Shown piece by piece: positions 23,920-34,704 of a stretch of DNA of 64,000 nucleotides. This DNA comes from Capsicum annuum (taxonomy: Eukaryota; Streptophyta; Magnoliopsida; Solanales; Solanaceae). The notes beneath the pieces are model-generated. The model ran no database searches. It was not told where the DNA came from and saw only the letters and a program-made list of their open reading frames with translations. The stretch is taken from positions 136,579,787 through 136,643,786 of the forward strand of contig NC_061121.1 in NCBI RefSeq assembly GCF_002878395.1, in the 5' to 3' direction. The stretch's first letter is position 1. Each line of letters begins with the position of its first letter. The position numbers were made by a program, and so were the translations under genes.

Positions 23920-24420
23920 CAACCTTTCAATCAATATCCCATTGATGGAAGCCATTCAAGAAATTCTGGGATAGGTTAAGCTAATGAAGACATTGATATC
24001 CAAAAAGGATCTAGGAGCCTTCACAATCCCTTGCACCATTGGAACACACAAATTTATGAAAGTCTTGTGTTACCTTAGTGCAAGTATCAATCTCATGCCA
24101 TATGAAATTTATCAAAGGCTTGGTTTGGTCAGTGCTACTCCTACGATAATGAGACTCTTGATGGTGGATCATTTCGTAAAGAAGTCGGTTAAAGTTTTGT
24201 ATGATGTCTTGTACAAGGCTGATCATTTTATTTTTTTGGCGGACTTTGTAATCCTAGATTGTTAAATTGACCAAGAAATACCTATTATCCTTGGGTTACT
24301 CTTTTTATAAATCAGGAGAGAAGTTGTTGATATAGAGCAAGGGGAGATGAAATTTTTGATAAAAAATAATATAGTGTCTTTCCGGGTTTGTAAAACTGAA
24401 AAGGAACCAATGGAGCTTCA
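23920..24420 (+). pseudogene. W aspartic protease, copy A (active-site Asp lost)
   Basis: The open stretch 23984-24265 reads KKDLGAFTIPCTIGTHKFMK, LCYLSASINLMPYEIYQRLG, and ends in FADFVILDC-like residues; after a stop come QEIPIILG and VDIEQGEMKFLI. Athila-type proteases read CDLGASINLMP at this point, so the catalytic Asp is Tyr (TAC) here, and also in copy B. The protease would cut the polyprotein. No reverse transcriptase or integrase follows in either copy, so W is non-autonomous. Confidence 0.82.
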
Positions 24421-25361
24421 AATGGTGTCCATCATTGATATAGTGGACAAGTAAGTGGGTGATTGATCCCTCAAAGATCCAACTTGAAAGTTGAAGAACA
24501 TCGTACAATTACGATATTTGGGCGCTAGGTGAGAGGCAACCCACCAATGCCATGAAATGGTTTGTATCCTATAAATTTTGATTGTTAGAGTAGGTTTGAT
24601 TTTTTGTGACCAATCCATGAAATTATGGTACTACAAGGTGTTTAGAATGAAGTTGATAAAGGGGAAGTGTGGTACATTTAAGTAGTAGGCTAAACAGGGG
24701 AAAATAGAGGACCAAAAATTGTCATCAGTTACTGCGATTATGGTACGCATTATATTGTAATCGCGGCCAAGGCTATTTAAGGCTTGAATAGACACACCCC
24801 ACCATATTCCATCTTTCAAAGTCTTTCAAATTTCTCTAAAATTTCACATACATTTGATTGTGTGTTGAGCATCCAATTGTGCATTGCATCCTTCCCAGCA
24901 TATCTCAATCTAGTATGCACTTCAAATTATCTTTAATGCTTATGTGTAGTCCTTAGAACTCATGTTTTAGGAATAGCCTCAAATATAACTTTGCATGCTA
25001 AAACTTTGTTTAATTATACTTTCTTGGTGTGGTTATCTATTGTTACTGATGTGCACATGCTTAGGGAAATCTTTAGTAACCAAAATTATTCAAAATGATA
25101 GAAATAGAATGTGTACTCCAAGTGTTCGATTAAATGCCCAAATGAAGATCTTTCTAGTTTTCCCGTGTTATAATGGAAAGATCAAATATATTGAGACTAA
25201 GTTTTATGTTCATAATGCAAATTTTAGATTTGAAACACAAATAGGAATTAAAATTGGATGTTTTGGAGTATGAAAAATTTGGTGGGATATTTCATATTTT
25301 TTTTGATCGCTTTCATAGGACCATGATTGCGTTGACACAATGGTGGTTCTATAACTATGAT
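24421..25361 (+). other. W internal non-coding stretch, copy A
   Basis: No gene is visible. Short open frames (24995-25273, 25254-25469) have no domain. The stretch holds a GCGATTATGG..AATCGCGG cluster at about 24735-24765, close to a CTATTTAAGGC TATA-like word (24773), resembling the promoter part of an LTR. It matches copy B 51180-52172. Confidence 0.55.
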
Positions 25362-25905
25362 TGTGTTAGCACGATCGTAGATCAGTGGCCCACGATTGCA
25401 TCATCTGAGGCTGTTTATCAGCTTGGACCAATAATTATTCAAGTCTATTTGTTGCCCAGAAATATCTAAGACACCACTCCATTTGTTTAATTGAATAACA
25501 TAACATAGTCTTCACACCTAAATGTTGATAATTAATTCTTTTGTGTTGTTCTCAGGTTTCTAAATCTCAAAATAGGAGATTTTGATCAAACCCACTTTAT
25601 GGCCCTGGAATGTCAAACTTTGTATGATACTGACCTACCGAAGACAAAGCTACTTCTAGAGAATGGCATATTCTTGGATAAGGTGTCGAAGAAACTCTAA
25701 GCATTTCATGAAAGACTTGTAGCCACAGGTTGGTGGTGTTTCTCCCTAGATCCATATCGAGCAAATAAACATTAGGTAAGGTAATTAGATGCTAACCTCA
25801 GCATGGTATCTTTCTCTAAACTGGGTGTAAGTATTTGATGGAAGAATTTTTACTTTAGGAACGAATAGATTAACGATCTATATGGTCTACTAGAAGAGGA
25901 CATAG
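25362..25905 (+). pseudogene. Single-copy bridge with plant transposon-protein-like ORF remnant
   Basis: This 0.54 kb lies between the two copies and is not found elsewhere in the window. A frame from about 25600 reads MALECQTLYDTDLPKTKLLL, ENGIFLDKVSKKL, a stop, AFHERLVATGWWCFSLDPYR, and later NLSMVSFSKLGVSI and EQINDLYGLLEED-like residues. The pattern (a Trp-containing block, then an R-E-F-x-A-N block, then a strand before an LP motif) resembles the 'putative plant transposon protein' domain found as an accessory ORF in Ty3 elements. It is probably a part of W lost in copy B. Moderate confidence. Confidence 0.45.
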
Positions 25906-26513
25906 ATCTGACTCAGTAGTCAGTACCATCATAAATTCAATTACAAGTATTTATTCATACATATATTCTCATGTTCATGTTATACAGTCAGTTAGCATTG
26001 TTCATGCATTTGAATACTTTGCATTCAACCTACCTCATATGCATACCAGTACATTCAATCCTATTGATGCATTTGTTCTATGGTTTTTATTCTTTACCAT
26101 AGATTCAAAAGCACGAGCTTTAGAGCATCAGTTGCATTCAAGTTTCAGCAGTCAGAGTTAGCAGTGAGCATCAGTTGCATTCAAGTTTCAGTAGTCAGAG
26201 TTATTAAATAGTTTATTTCAGTAGTTGGAGTTAGTTGGGGACATGTCCCATCAACTTCTTATTCAGATAGTTCAGTTTTAAAGGCCTTTTAGATTGCAAT
26301 TTTGTTTCAGTTTGTTTTGGTATTGATATACCGTACTTTCAGATGTTATGTTTTATTAGTTTTTGAACCTTATGGCCTTTCAGCCTTTATTTCTGCATTT
26401 ATACAATATATTATGCAGTGTTTAGGTACAGATATCAGTCATGGGTTAGCTTGTGGTCCTTCGAAGTCATGAGCACCGTGTAGCATTTCGGGTAACAGAT
26501 TCGAGGTGTTACA
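25906..26513 (+). repeat. Truncated G1 LTR (3' end only), copy B
   Basis: Matches 4859-5483 and ends AGGTGTTACA. The bases after it (TATTGTGAATTTTAGTATCC) match those after 5483, so the insertion junction itself was duplicated. A 43-base direct repeat at 26123-26205 is specific to this copy. Confidence 0.87.
26123..26205 (+). repeat. 43-base tandem duplication in the truncated LTR
   Basis: GAGCATCAGTTGCATTCAAG begins at 26123 and again at 26166, each followed by TTTCAG(C/T)AGTCAGAGTTA. Copy A has one unit here followed by different sequence. Confidence 0.85.
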
Positions 26514-26786
26514 TATTGTGAATTTTAGTATCCATACCTATGATGGAAAGTCATTCTTGGGGACTTACAATCCACTTAATAGACCCAAGTTGTGCATAAG
26601 AGGAGGTCTCAAGAAAGTTAAGAGTTCACTAAAGAAGGGGAGTAATAAATAGAACCGAGAGATCCATACTTGAGTGTTTCCAGTTTTTACCAAGGTATCA
26701 CTACTTGTAGGTAAAGGAGAGAGTTACCTCTTGAAAACACTTTAGATAAATTCCATTCATATGATACCCTTCTTTGTTATTGGGTT

Positions 26787-28001
26787 ATGATGAGAGACCC
26801 TTTTCTTAAAGACGGCTTCATGATTGATGACCTAGGGAAATTGTGTCATTGCCCCTTTGGGGTGTTATTAATGTATTTTCATCCATATTTGACACACTTG
26901 AGATTAAGTTGTGTAGACCATAACTTATGGATGCCAAGCCGAATTCTTGTTTGTAGAAGAGTTCAAGGATTTTAAAGGCTTCTTGTCACCTTCATAGTGT
27001 TGGACAATTTGAAATATCTTGTGTGACTCTTAGGACCAGGATTAACATCATTAGTAGAGGGAAAAAAGTTCTTGGGAGGACTACTTCTCTTCTACTGGTT
27101 TGTTACATAGTAGTTTCTCTACCCTCCCTAATGGCATGGCTCCCATGATGGAAAACCTTCCCTCGAGAAGTTGTTGGAAAATTAGAGGTCTTAAGTGCTT
27201 GCAAAGTCTCTTTCACTCTTGGTGTGCTCCTACATGTGAATACATATTTGATGAGAATAATGTCCTTAGTACCCTTCTACATTACCTTTATGCATATTAT
27301 GATATTCATAATCTCATCAAATGCACATAGTATGTTTGCATGAATTGCCTAAAAGGAAGAATCATGGTGTGCCTAAAAGATTTTACTCCATCCTAGAGTG
27401 CATTATGTGATAAAAATATTTTGGCCGATGGCATCCCTTTTGATAATATCTCCTTGGAGGAGACTTCCATGTTCAATTCCATTCTATACTACCCCTTTCC
27501 ATATGATTATATCCATGATAGTCTTGGACTTGACTTATTTGGATGTATAAAGTCTCTTGGATGTTCCACTTGGTTGATTAATCATTCTACAAGGATCATT
27601 TTAGTCCTTGACCCCGTGAAACCATTATGGATGTGTGAACCATTGGTTCCACCATTCTTGCTGTGGTCTACTAAAGAGATGAAGAAACAATTGTGTTTTA
27701 TGGCTCCTATGAGGAAGGTATTCTTACCTTTGGAGATTGTTGATACCATAATGACATTTGTAGTTTCATTATCTCTTGGTGATTTTCTTATACACTCTCT
27801 TTGTGAAATTTTTACTAAGTGTTTCATGACTAAAACAAAGGATTTGTGGTTATATTTCAAGTGTGTACCACCTTTGTATGATGATGTTATTTGTTGTACT
27901 AACCCTAACCCTCATGCCAGGAGGATGTTGTGCTTGTTTGTCCTTTGTTTGGTTTTGCAAGGTATGGATTCAAAGTTGAATCTTTTTCAAGAAGTGTAGG
28001 A
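26787..28001 (+). pseudogene. Orphan ORF of element X, copy B
   Basis: The best open part is 27421-27999 (192 codons): MADGIPFDNISLEETSMFNS, WLINHSTRIILVLDPVKPLW, MCEPLVPPFLLWSTKEMKKQ, FLPLEIVDTIMTFVVSLSLG, FTKCFMTKTKDLWLYFKCVP, CTNPNPHARRMLCLFVLCLV, GMDSKLNLFQEV. Upstream 27100-27330 continues the same protein as 5880-6302 of copy A. The C-terminus aligns with the Y protein (DVWLYV, YTNLNPLAIRSLCMFVIPLV, LFQEGEDDTSQGG) although Y lies on the other strand. No known domain. The conserved ending just before and across the LTR border suggests a family-specific protein. Confidence 0.6.
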
Positions 28002-28757
28002 TGATATGAGTCAAATAACCATCATAGCTTTTAAGGACATCATAGGAGGCAACCACATAAAGACTCAAGCTTTGGTCATGTTGAGGGGAAAAGAGCATGT
28101 ATTGGGAGACTTTTGGTTACTCAATGGAGCAATACCATATATAGAAGGTTGCTTGGGGGCTTGCCTTGATTCCTACTGGAGAGCTCCTAGGGATTTCACA
28201 TTTTGAAGATTTAAGAACCCATGGCTTTGGAGTGTGCATCTTCATTAAGGGTGTTTTATGGATTTCATATGTTGAAGTGGGAATAAGAGTCTTGACACTC
28301 CAAACAATCCAACGCCCCCACTTTCATAAAGGGTGTTTTGGTCACATCATTTTCTACTAGACTATAAATAATCTCTCATTAGGTTTATTTCATTAGTTAG
28401 TCTATTATGGATATTTGAATGAAACATTGTGAGACCTCTCTGGTGAAAGTGTAACTAGGACAAGTGTTGATTCACTTGTATTGAACTTTTGATTAGATAC
28501 AGGGGTTCTTGAGGTGAATTGATTTCCTTCTTGGGTTCACGTAAGATCTTGGTGTTTGATTCTATAAGTCCTAGGGGCCTTAACATTTTATATACGTTTT
28601 GGTTCTAAGTTCATTGTAGGTTTTTATATCAAGTTACTGTCTTTACTTTCTAGCATTTGTTTGTGTTTTTGCTTCTTATCATCTTGTTCTCGGTTTTGTG
28701 TTGCTGTCGTAGCTAGTTTTAAACTTATTTTTATCTTTCCTAGTTATATTTCTATCA
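28002..28757 (+). repeat. 3' LTR of element X (756 bases)
   Basis: Starts TGATATGAGTCAAATAACC and ends TTTCTATCA. A TATAAATA box lies at 28363-28370. The second half shares blocks with the Y LTR (CTTGGTGTTTGATTC, TTTTGGTTCT, TCTTGTTCTCGGTTTTGT). The reading frame of the orphan ORF, after one stop, continues into it (DDMSQITIIAFKDIIGG). Confidence 0.78.
28363..28370 (+). promoter_or_regulatory. TATA box in the X LTR
   Basis: TATAAATA in CTAGACTATAAATAATCTC, about 360 bases into the LTR, a normal spacing for an LTR promoter. Confidence 0.55.
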
Positions 28758-29479
28758 AACAATTCTAAAAGGATAACATGACCCACGCTCCAAATGTACA
28801 TGCTATTATATTAGAAGATGATTAAGCATCCATCCACCATGCCAAACTTATCAAGGATCTAGAAGATAGGCTGCAGACCATCCAGTCTGATATATGTTCA
28901 CCAGGAATCTCAGTTCTATACTTTGTTGAACAACATGGAAAGGAAATATCCTCACTTAAATAAAGAACCTATTTCTTGAAATATGGCCACACTAAGCCGC
29001 AAAATATCAAAAAATCTACAATATTACCCAAAACTTATCAACCACAAGGATTACGCCAAACCTTTTCCACCTAGCCACTTTGTTCATCTATGTATATTAT
29101 ATTCACTCCAACCCCAATGGATGAACATGAGTTTGATATTGTGAAATACATCTAGGAATGAAAAAATTCCATGGCAGCCCAGAAAGAAGCTGAGATGTCA
29201 TAGAACCAGGTCAAAGGGAAAAAAGATTTTAGTTAGGTTCCAAAGGATGTAGAATTGTAAAACCTAAAAAGCTCAAGTTAGTATGATCCAATACATGACC
29301 CCGTATTCTCAAATTTAGATCCTATAGTTCTTGATAATGACCGACATAACCATAGTGAAAAGCCACTAGATTAAGAATTAGAATCTATCAAATAATGACT
29401 TCTCTATAACAAATTGTAATTTCCAGAAGTCTTCTCTAATGATGACTTAATCATCTCAAATCAAGTTATCCCAGAGCTC

Positions 29480-30720
29480 TATAATGAATCAATCGTCTCA
29501 TGATGATCCTATAGAGGAATATTTGAAATACATTTATGAATTATTTGTCTTTCATCTATATCATGACCAAGATCAACCCCTCAAACAAATCTTATGGATG
29601 AATGAGATAAAATAAATAGTAACTTCCCAACTGATGAATATATAGTAGGTAATTAAGATTCATCGGTCGATTCTCAATAATATTTGCGAGATGCTCCTAA
29701 ATATTTAATTGAATCCCAAAAATAAAATTATCTCCTACGTTCATGAACTGATTTAAAGAACTAGAAGTCTCTAAAGTAGTTGATCACCAAGATACGGTGT
29801 GATCATCTACTCTTAAAAAAGGCCATAACTAAAAACATCAGTAAAGAAAACCATTGGAAGTGGATTTGACACCTTAACACTCAATGACTTAAAATTTTTG
29901 GCATGCTAAAAGGAAATAAGACATCTAGGCTTTGGAGGCAACAAATAATCTACCTGAACCAGAAAAATACAAAATATTTTAAGAGTTTACGTGTAGATTC
30001 TCTGAAATTTCTGAGCTTAGTGGAACTCACTTGGTATTGTTGATAAGAACAGTTATCTTATATTCCATGATCTTACCTTCAACACCAGGATCCTACAAGA
30101 AGTCTTCTAAAAAAATGCAAGCCAGAGATAGGAGAAGTTGTGCAGGCAGCTATTTGAGATAAAGTGCATATCATTCTACAAATGTGTTATCTATATACAA
30201 TTCCAAAATATGGAAAAGATTTACATTATGCTAGGTGGAGTTCCCATCTTGAAGCAAGCCTTTATATCATCACTACTAAAGATGCTAGCAGGCCACATAA
30301 TGGCAATTTTGGAGGAGAAGTTCAAATCCATAACTATACCATAAGTAGGATACATCAGGAAAGCCATCTTCCAGGCCTTGGACAACATATCCATGAAGAG
30401 ACCTGTACAAAAGTAGATCATCCAAAACAATCCAGCTCTTGATCGGGCATGTGGTAGGAATAAGCTAGTCATAAAATCCAAATTCCCTTGCTCAAGCGAC
30501 CAAGAAAGGTCTAAGAAAAAGCTATATTTTCGGAGGTTCAAACTGCCTAGGCCTTTATATAATAGAACTATGATGTTTAGGCGCACCAGGTACTTCATAA
30601 AATGATTCTCGAAAAACTACAAGAAAGAGAATGACAACTTCAGCTACAAAAAGCATGGTCACTTTTTAATAATTTCTGCTTAGGCAAAAAGTTCAATGGA
30701 ATCCATCTAGGTCTTCGATG
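29480..30720 (+). pseudogene. Z gag/coat-like polyprotein remnant, plus copy
   Basis: Short blocks near 29500-29560 (DPIEEYLKYIYEL-like) match the minus copy (DPIEEYMKYNKDILGI at about 39650). The 30138-30344 stretch reads CRQLFEIKCISFYKCVIYIQ, YIMLGGVPILKQAFISSLLK, followed across stops by IFQALDNISMKRPVQK, SKKKLYFRRFKLPRP and NYKKENDNFSYKKHGHF. The last block is a basic zinc-knuckle region with its cysteines replaced. This is the gag-core plus knuckle layout of a plant retroelement or pararetrovirus-like polyprotein, which would bind element RNA. Many stops; pseudogene. Confidence 0.6.
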
Positions 30721-30959
30721 AGATGGCTAATCACAAAGGCATCTATCTCAGAAAAGAAGACTACATTGAATTTGTCTTCACACTTAACGAATAACCAATA
30801 GTGACACCGTCTTCTCTTTAGGCATATAAAAGGAATTAGATGGCTTCTTTGAGGATGATCCATGCCGGATACCCAGTATAAGAGAAGGTAACAAAAATTT
30901 TTCTAGTCATATTCTCATGTTAAACACATCAGGGATTCTATCTTTTAGAATAAAATACT

Positions 30960-31590
30960 ACCTCCCAGATCTGTTCAACTAGTATTTGGTTGCTTTTTAT
31001 CCATACATTCTCGAAGAGAAGAAGAAATTTCTATGAGTTTCAAGTATACAAAAATTATGGTAGATCCATCTTGAAACCATTTGTAGTACATTTGTAGAAT
31101 CCATTCTTCCAAGTCTTATAGTACTAGCCAATGACTTTCCGCAACAACTCTAATAGTTAATCTAGTACCAGTGCTACTAATACTGTATCCTCATGGAGTT
31201 CAAGAACGATGACTTTGGGAATTTTGAATGAATCCAACAAGCTCTCAAAAGGTTCGTGATTTGGTTCAAGCTACGATAATATTAGGTTTGATACTTCAAA
31301 GTTCATATCATGCAATGGTATTTATGCTACATTATCTGGTGAGTATCTCAGACCATGACATCTAATCTTAATCGAAAATTTCACTTTTTGGAAATTTCTT
31401 GTGTTGATCCTATCCTTTGAAGATGAATACTATAAAGCACAACTCTTTGTTTTTCAGCAAAATAGATGTATGCCAAAAGAAATATGGCAAAAAATATAGG
31501 GAAAGAGGAACTACACCAATAATCATCCCCACAAGGATGAGGTGCAAATAGCAATAAAAGAATATAAACCATCATACAAAATTATGTAAA
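30960..31590 (+). pseudogene. Z polyprotein C-terminal remnant, plus copy
   Basis: In one plus frame, interrupted by stops, the region reads aromatic-rich pieces such as ILMEFKNDDFGNFE, IQQALKRFVIWFKL, YFKVHIMQWYLCYI and EISCVDPIL. This Trp/Tyr/Phe-rich texture resembles the unexplained C-terminal part of plant retroelement polyproteins that have the gag type described above. No domain name can be given. The reverse transcriptase that would normally precede it is absent. Confidence 0.4.
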
Positions 31591-31649
31591 ATCAACTTAC
31601 CAGTTCCATCAAAAGCATTCAGATAAAATTTCCAACACGGGAATCTGAA

Positions 31650-32648
31650 GGTTCGGCCAGTAGGAAGGAAGAAATGCAATGCTGACTAGTGGATGGAAGA
31701 AGTATACATGAGCCCATCACCTACTCCATCCAACACTGCATGAATAGATAATGCTGAATTACATGTACAAGAAGTTACCATTCACCAAAAGCTCTATGGA
31801 ACTACCTATCCAAGCTTACCATCAAACATCTTTAGTTGGGTTACCCACTTAAAAGGGTTATCATACAAGATTCTTATCCAACTACTTAGTGGAATCCTAC
31901 TAGGATCTTACCTACCAACTTGAAAGAAGATCACAAGTTGCTTATCACCTGCTTGAAAGTTTGTAACAAGCTGCGCAGTGACCTGCTTGCACATGTTGTC
32001 ACATGTCAACGACATATATTCTTTTTATTTTAATAGGATCCATCATAAATTGGTGGGTCCAAATTTGAATAAAATAATATGTAAATATTTCATTGCAGTG
32101 TCTTCTAGAATAGGTCTTAACTATTTTTAGAATATAGGATCGGGCATTATATTTTTAGAATAATGGGCCACATATGATAATGTATTTTATTTTACGTTTG
32201 CTTTTATTAGGTCTTCCTTCTCCTATAATTGGATGCATAGGTCTTTTGTTTGAGATCATTAGCTTTTCTACTTAAATAAGATACTCCATATAAATTATCT
32301 TCTCTACTTAAAACCCCCCTTGTAAAGTTTTATTTTATCAATAAAAATGTTTCTTGGCTATGTTCTCTCTCTTGGTCCTCTCTTCTGAAGGGATGGGTAC
32401 TTTATTTACTCAGTGCGGAGTAGTGGGATAAAAATACATCTAGCATAGGAAACTATACTTGTTGTGACTACAACAAGGAATTCTTAAGTTCTTTCCATGT
32501 ATATGGAATGAAATTGGCTTGGTCCACACAGTATAGATTTTGAAGAACTTGCCATGTTTATGAAACAATATTTGATTGGTTCACACAATAGCTTTCTGAT
32601 TTTCTTTCTTTAACTTTACATAAACATTATAAATCCAAAGTTAGCAAA
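31650..32648 (+). repeat. Z LTR/promoter-like region, plus copy
   Basis: Matches in reverse complement the minus-copy regions 11600-10770 and 37450-36640 through blocks such as GTATTTTATTTTA, AGTTCTCTCTCTTG-type pyrimidine tract, CTCTTCTGAAGGGATGGGTAC and CATGTTTATGAAA. No open frame with a domain. It is interrupted at 32649 by Y. Confidence 0.6.
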
Positions 32649-32653
32649 CATTT
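32649..32653. other. Target-site duplication of Y, left half
   Basis: CATTT directly before the TGATAC end of the Y 3' LTR. Its partner is at 9941-9945 in copy A; the right flank of Y is deleted in copy B. Confidence 0.82.
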
Positions 32654-33302
32654 TGATACAATCTAGCCAACAATATACACAAAGCCAGCAAACAGCACGA
32701 TAACAAGATGACAACAATAAGCTATGGATTCAATACAAAAACTGAGAACAAGATAGACAACAAGCAATAATGATAAATAGATAAATAACTTGACATATGA
32801 ATTCACAAGTAAAAGTACCAAAATGTTTATCAAACATTATGACCCAAAGATTCTTATAAGCAACACCAAGTTCTTACAAAGACCACAAGAGCACTGGAAT
32901 TTCCAAGCAACCTCCATTTCTAAACTAATATCCAATACAAGTGATTCCACACTTTTCGCGTGTGAATCCACACTTGCAAGGCACTCTCAAAGAGTTTATC
33001 TATCAAATTATAATCCAAGTTGCTGAAAATTAACTAAGAGGAGCTATTTAAAGTCTTGTACTAAACTTATTAGATAGTAAATGACCAAAAGGCCCTTATT
33101 AAGAGGCTACACTCCATAGGTGCCTCTATGCTTTATGCAATGACAAAAATACCCTTAATGGGGGAAGCCTTGGAGTGTAATGGGGATATTCATCACACTT
33201 TAACACTTGCTCTCTTTTTTAGGCAGCCTCAAGCATGAGTCTTTACGTATGTGGCCTCCAATGGTGTCATCAAAAGCTATGATGCCCCCTTGACTCGTAT
33301 CA
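32654..33302 (-). repeat. 3' LTR of element Y, copy B (649 bases)
   Basis: Minus strand TGATACGAGTCAAGGGGG to GATTGTATCA; one base different in length from the 5' LTR in copy A (650). A TTTAAATAG TATA-like word is near 33042-33050. A clear polypurine tract precedes it. Confidence 0.9.
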
Positions 33303-34704
33303 TCCTCCCCTTCTTGAAAAAGATTCGACCATGAATCCAAACATTGTAAAACCAAAGGAATGACAAACATACACAAACTCCTTATGGCTAGAGGGTTAAG
33401 GTTAGTATAAATAATCATAGCATCATTCCAAAGTTGCACTCACTTCACATATAGCCAAACATCCTTCAATACTTTGGAAAGAAAGTCAACATTTAGAGTG
33501 CAAAGGATTCGACTATGAAAATCCTAAAGAATTTCCCTAAGTGAGTTCCATTAATAACATAACCAAGCAAATCATAACGTGTTCGAACAAGTAAGGGTGG
33601 AAAAAAGGAGTCTTTAAGGAGTAGATTACCCTTCATATCACAAGAAACCATACTTAAGTACCTCACTTCCCTTTTACCTGAATAACCTTTAAAGAAAGAA
33701 TCAAATAGTCTATCCACATAAGTGTGACATTAAATAATGAACAAGAGTTGTTTATAAAGTGGAAACCATAGACTCTTCTTTGAACAATAAATAACTTTCC
33801 ATCCGGAATAAGGAAGCCACACATTTTATGCACATTCAAGATATTCCAACAAACATCAATAACATCTAGGAAGGACTTTAAAGCAAATGTCTTTATAGAA
33901 TTGTCTACTCTAGGTTAAATGTTATGATGATACCAAAACATGGGAAAAATCATGTAACTACCATACTTTAAATGATCACAAAGATCAAATGGGTAGAGTG
34001 TCCATGGACATGAGTTTAGGAAGCACTTATTTTCCCTAAGATTACCACTAATACAATCATTTAAACCTTTTATACTTTCATGATCATCAACAAAGGTAAT
34101 TATAGGGTCATTCCTATTCATTTGGCAGACAATTTCTATATCACCATTCACTTGAGGTGCTTTAAACTCATCATAAACATCCCCAAGTAGTGGGATATGT
34201 TCACACACAATATGGTCCACATTATCTCTATAGGACAATGTACAATTACTTATCTCAAGCTCTTCAACACTTGGTGGACACAAATCACTTTTACTAGAAG
34301 AGTCAATTTTGTCATCATAAGGATCAACTAGGTTTCCACGCTTTCAAGTTTTACGTTATCATCATAAAGTAAAGAGACATTAGGCTTACTTAAAGATAAA
34401 ATATCTTTCACACTTAGTTAGATACTAGTCTCGTTTACTAGAGTGCAAGAGTTATTTTGATTATCTTGAAGTTCATTTGGAGCATGGCCAATCATGGAAA
34501 CTTAAGAATTTGGTGGATTGGAAAGGGTGTATTTGGGTAAAATTGGATGCGCCATCATGTTATCCAACCTATTTGAAAGAGAATTCTCCATTTCTTCCAT
34601 TCTTCCTTCCATTCTTTCCATTCATCCTTCTATACGGCTAATCACAGCATCACATTTTTAATAAGGGACTTATCCCAACTAGGAATCCCACCTTCATTTG
34701 ACAT
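33200..34704 (-). pseudogene. Orphan ORF of element Y, copy B
   Basis: Starts at the ATG at 34704 (MSNEGGIPSW). Open stretches are 34283-33915 (122 codons: CPPSVEELEISNCTLSYRDN, YDEFKAPQVNGDIEIVCQMN, CISGNLRENKCFLNSCPWTL), 33717-33493 (MDRLFDSFFKGYSGKREVRY, MVSCDMKGNLLLKDSFFPPL) and 33439-33200 (MQLWNDAMIIYTNLNPLAIR, SLCMFVIPLVLQCLDSWSNL, FQEGEDDTSQGG, DDTIGGHIRKDS). The frame reads through the polypurine tract (Glu-Gly-Glu-Asp) and ends about 100 bases inside the 3' LTR. Stops and shifts break it. No recognised domain. Confidence 0.65.
33303..33315 (-). other. Polypurine tract of element Y
   Basis: AAGAAGGGGAGGA on the minus strand, directly before the TGATAC start of the 3' LTR. It is also coding (QEGED frame). 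The equivalent in X is AAGAAGTGTAGGA (27989-28001). Confidence 0.85.

Larger units (their letters stand above)
4859..25361 (+). repeat. Segmental duplication, copy A (about 20.5 kb)
   Basis: This stretch matches 25906-52172 in the same order and orientation: G1 LTR end, X, Y, Z inverted pair, LINE, W 5' part. By eye most stretches differ at about one base in ten, and some much less. Relative to copy B it lacks bases equivalent to 27798-33427, about 0.7 kb of the LINE (B 42940-43645) and about 250 bases of LINE ORF1. It keeps about 0.8 kb (9334-10146) that copy B has lost. It ends inside element W; homology stops at ACTATGAT near 25361. Confidence 0.9.
26514..28757 (+). mobile_element. Element X, copy B: 5'-truncated non-autonomous LTR element
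   Basis: Plus-strand orphan ORF remnants (26787-27999), a degraded polypurine tract and a complete 3' LTR (28002-28757). The 5' part is missing because the G1 LTR abuts it. It is a diverged relative of Y: both have LTRs starting TGATA(C/T)GAGTCAA and ending TATCA, and both ORFs end in a similar C-terminal region. It lies directly before Z-plus sequence. Confidence 0.72.
28758..32648 (+). mobile_element. Element Z, plus copy (only in segment B)
   Basis: Plus-strand gag-like remnants, a C-terminal polyprotein remnant and a promoter/LTR-like region, in the same order as the minus copies. Its 3' continuation, interrupted by Y at 32649, reappears in copy A at 9946-10291 as the left arm of the inverted repeat. 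No reverse transcriptase motif was found, so it is probably internally deleted. Copy A has lost all of it. Confidence 0.58.

Noticed and set aside
27421..27999. 192-codon plus-strand ORF as a host gene
   Set aside because: Its end runs into the polypurine tract and LTR of element X, and its C-terminus aligns with the Y retroelement protein.
30221..30598. 125-codon minus-strand ORF
   Set aside because: It is the antisense shadow of the Z gag-like region, which makes sense only on the plus strand.
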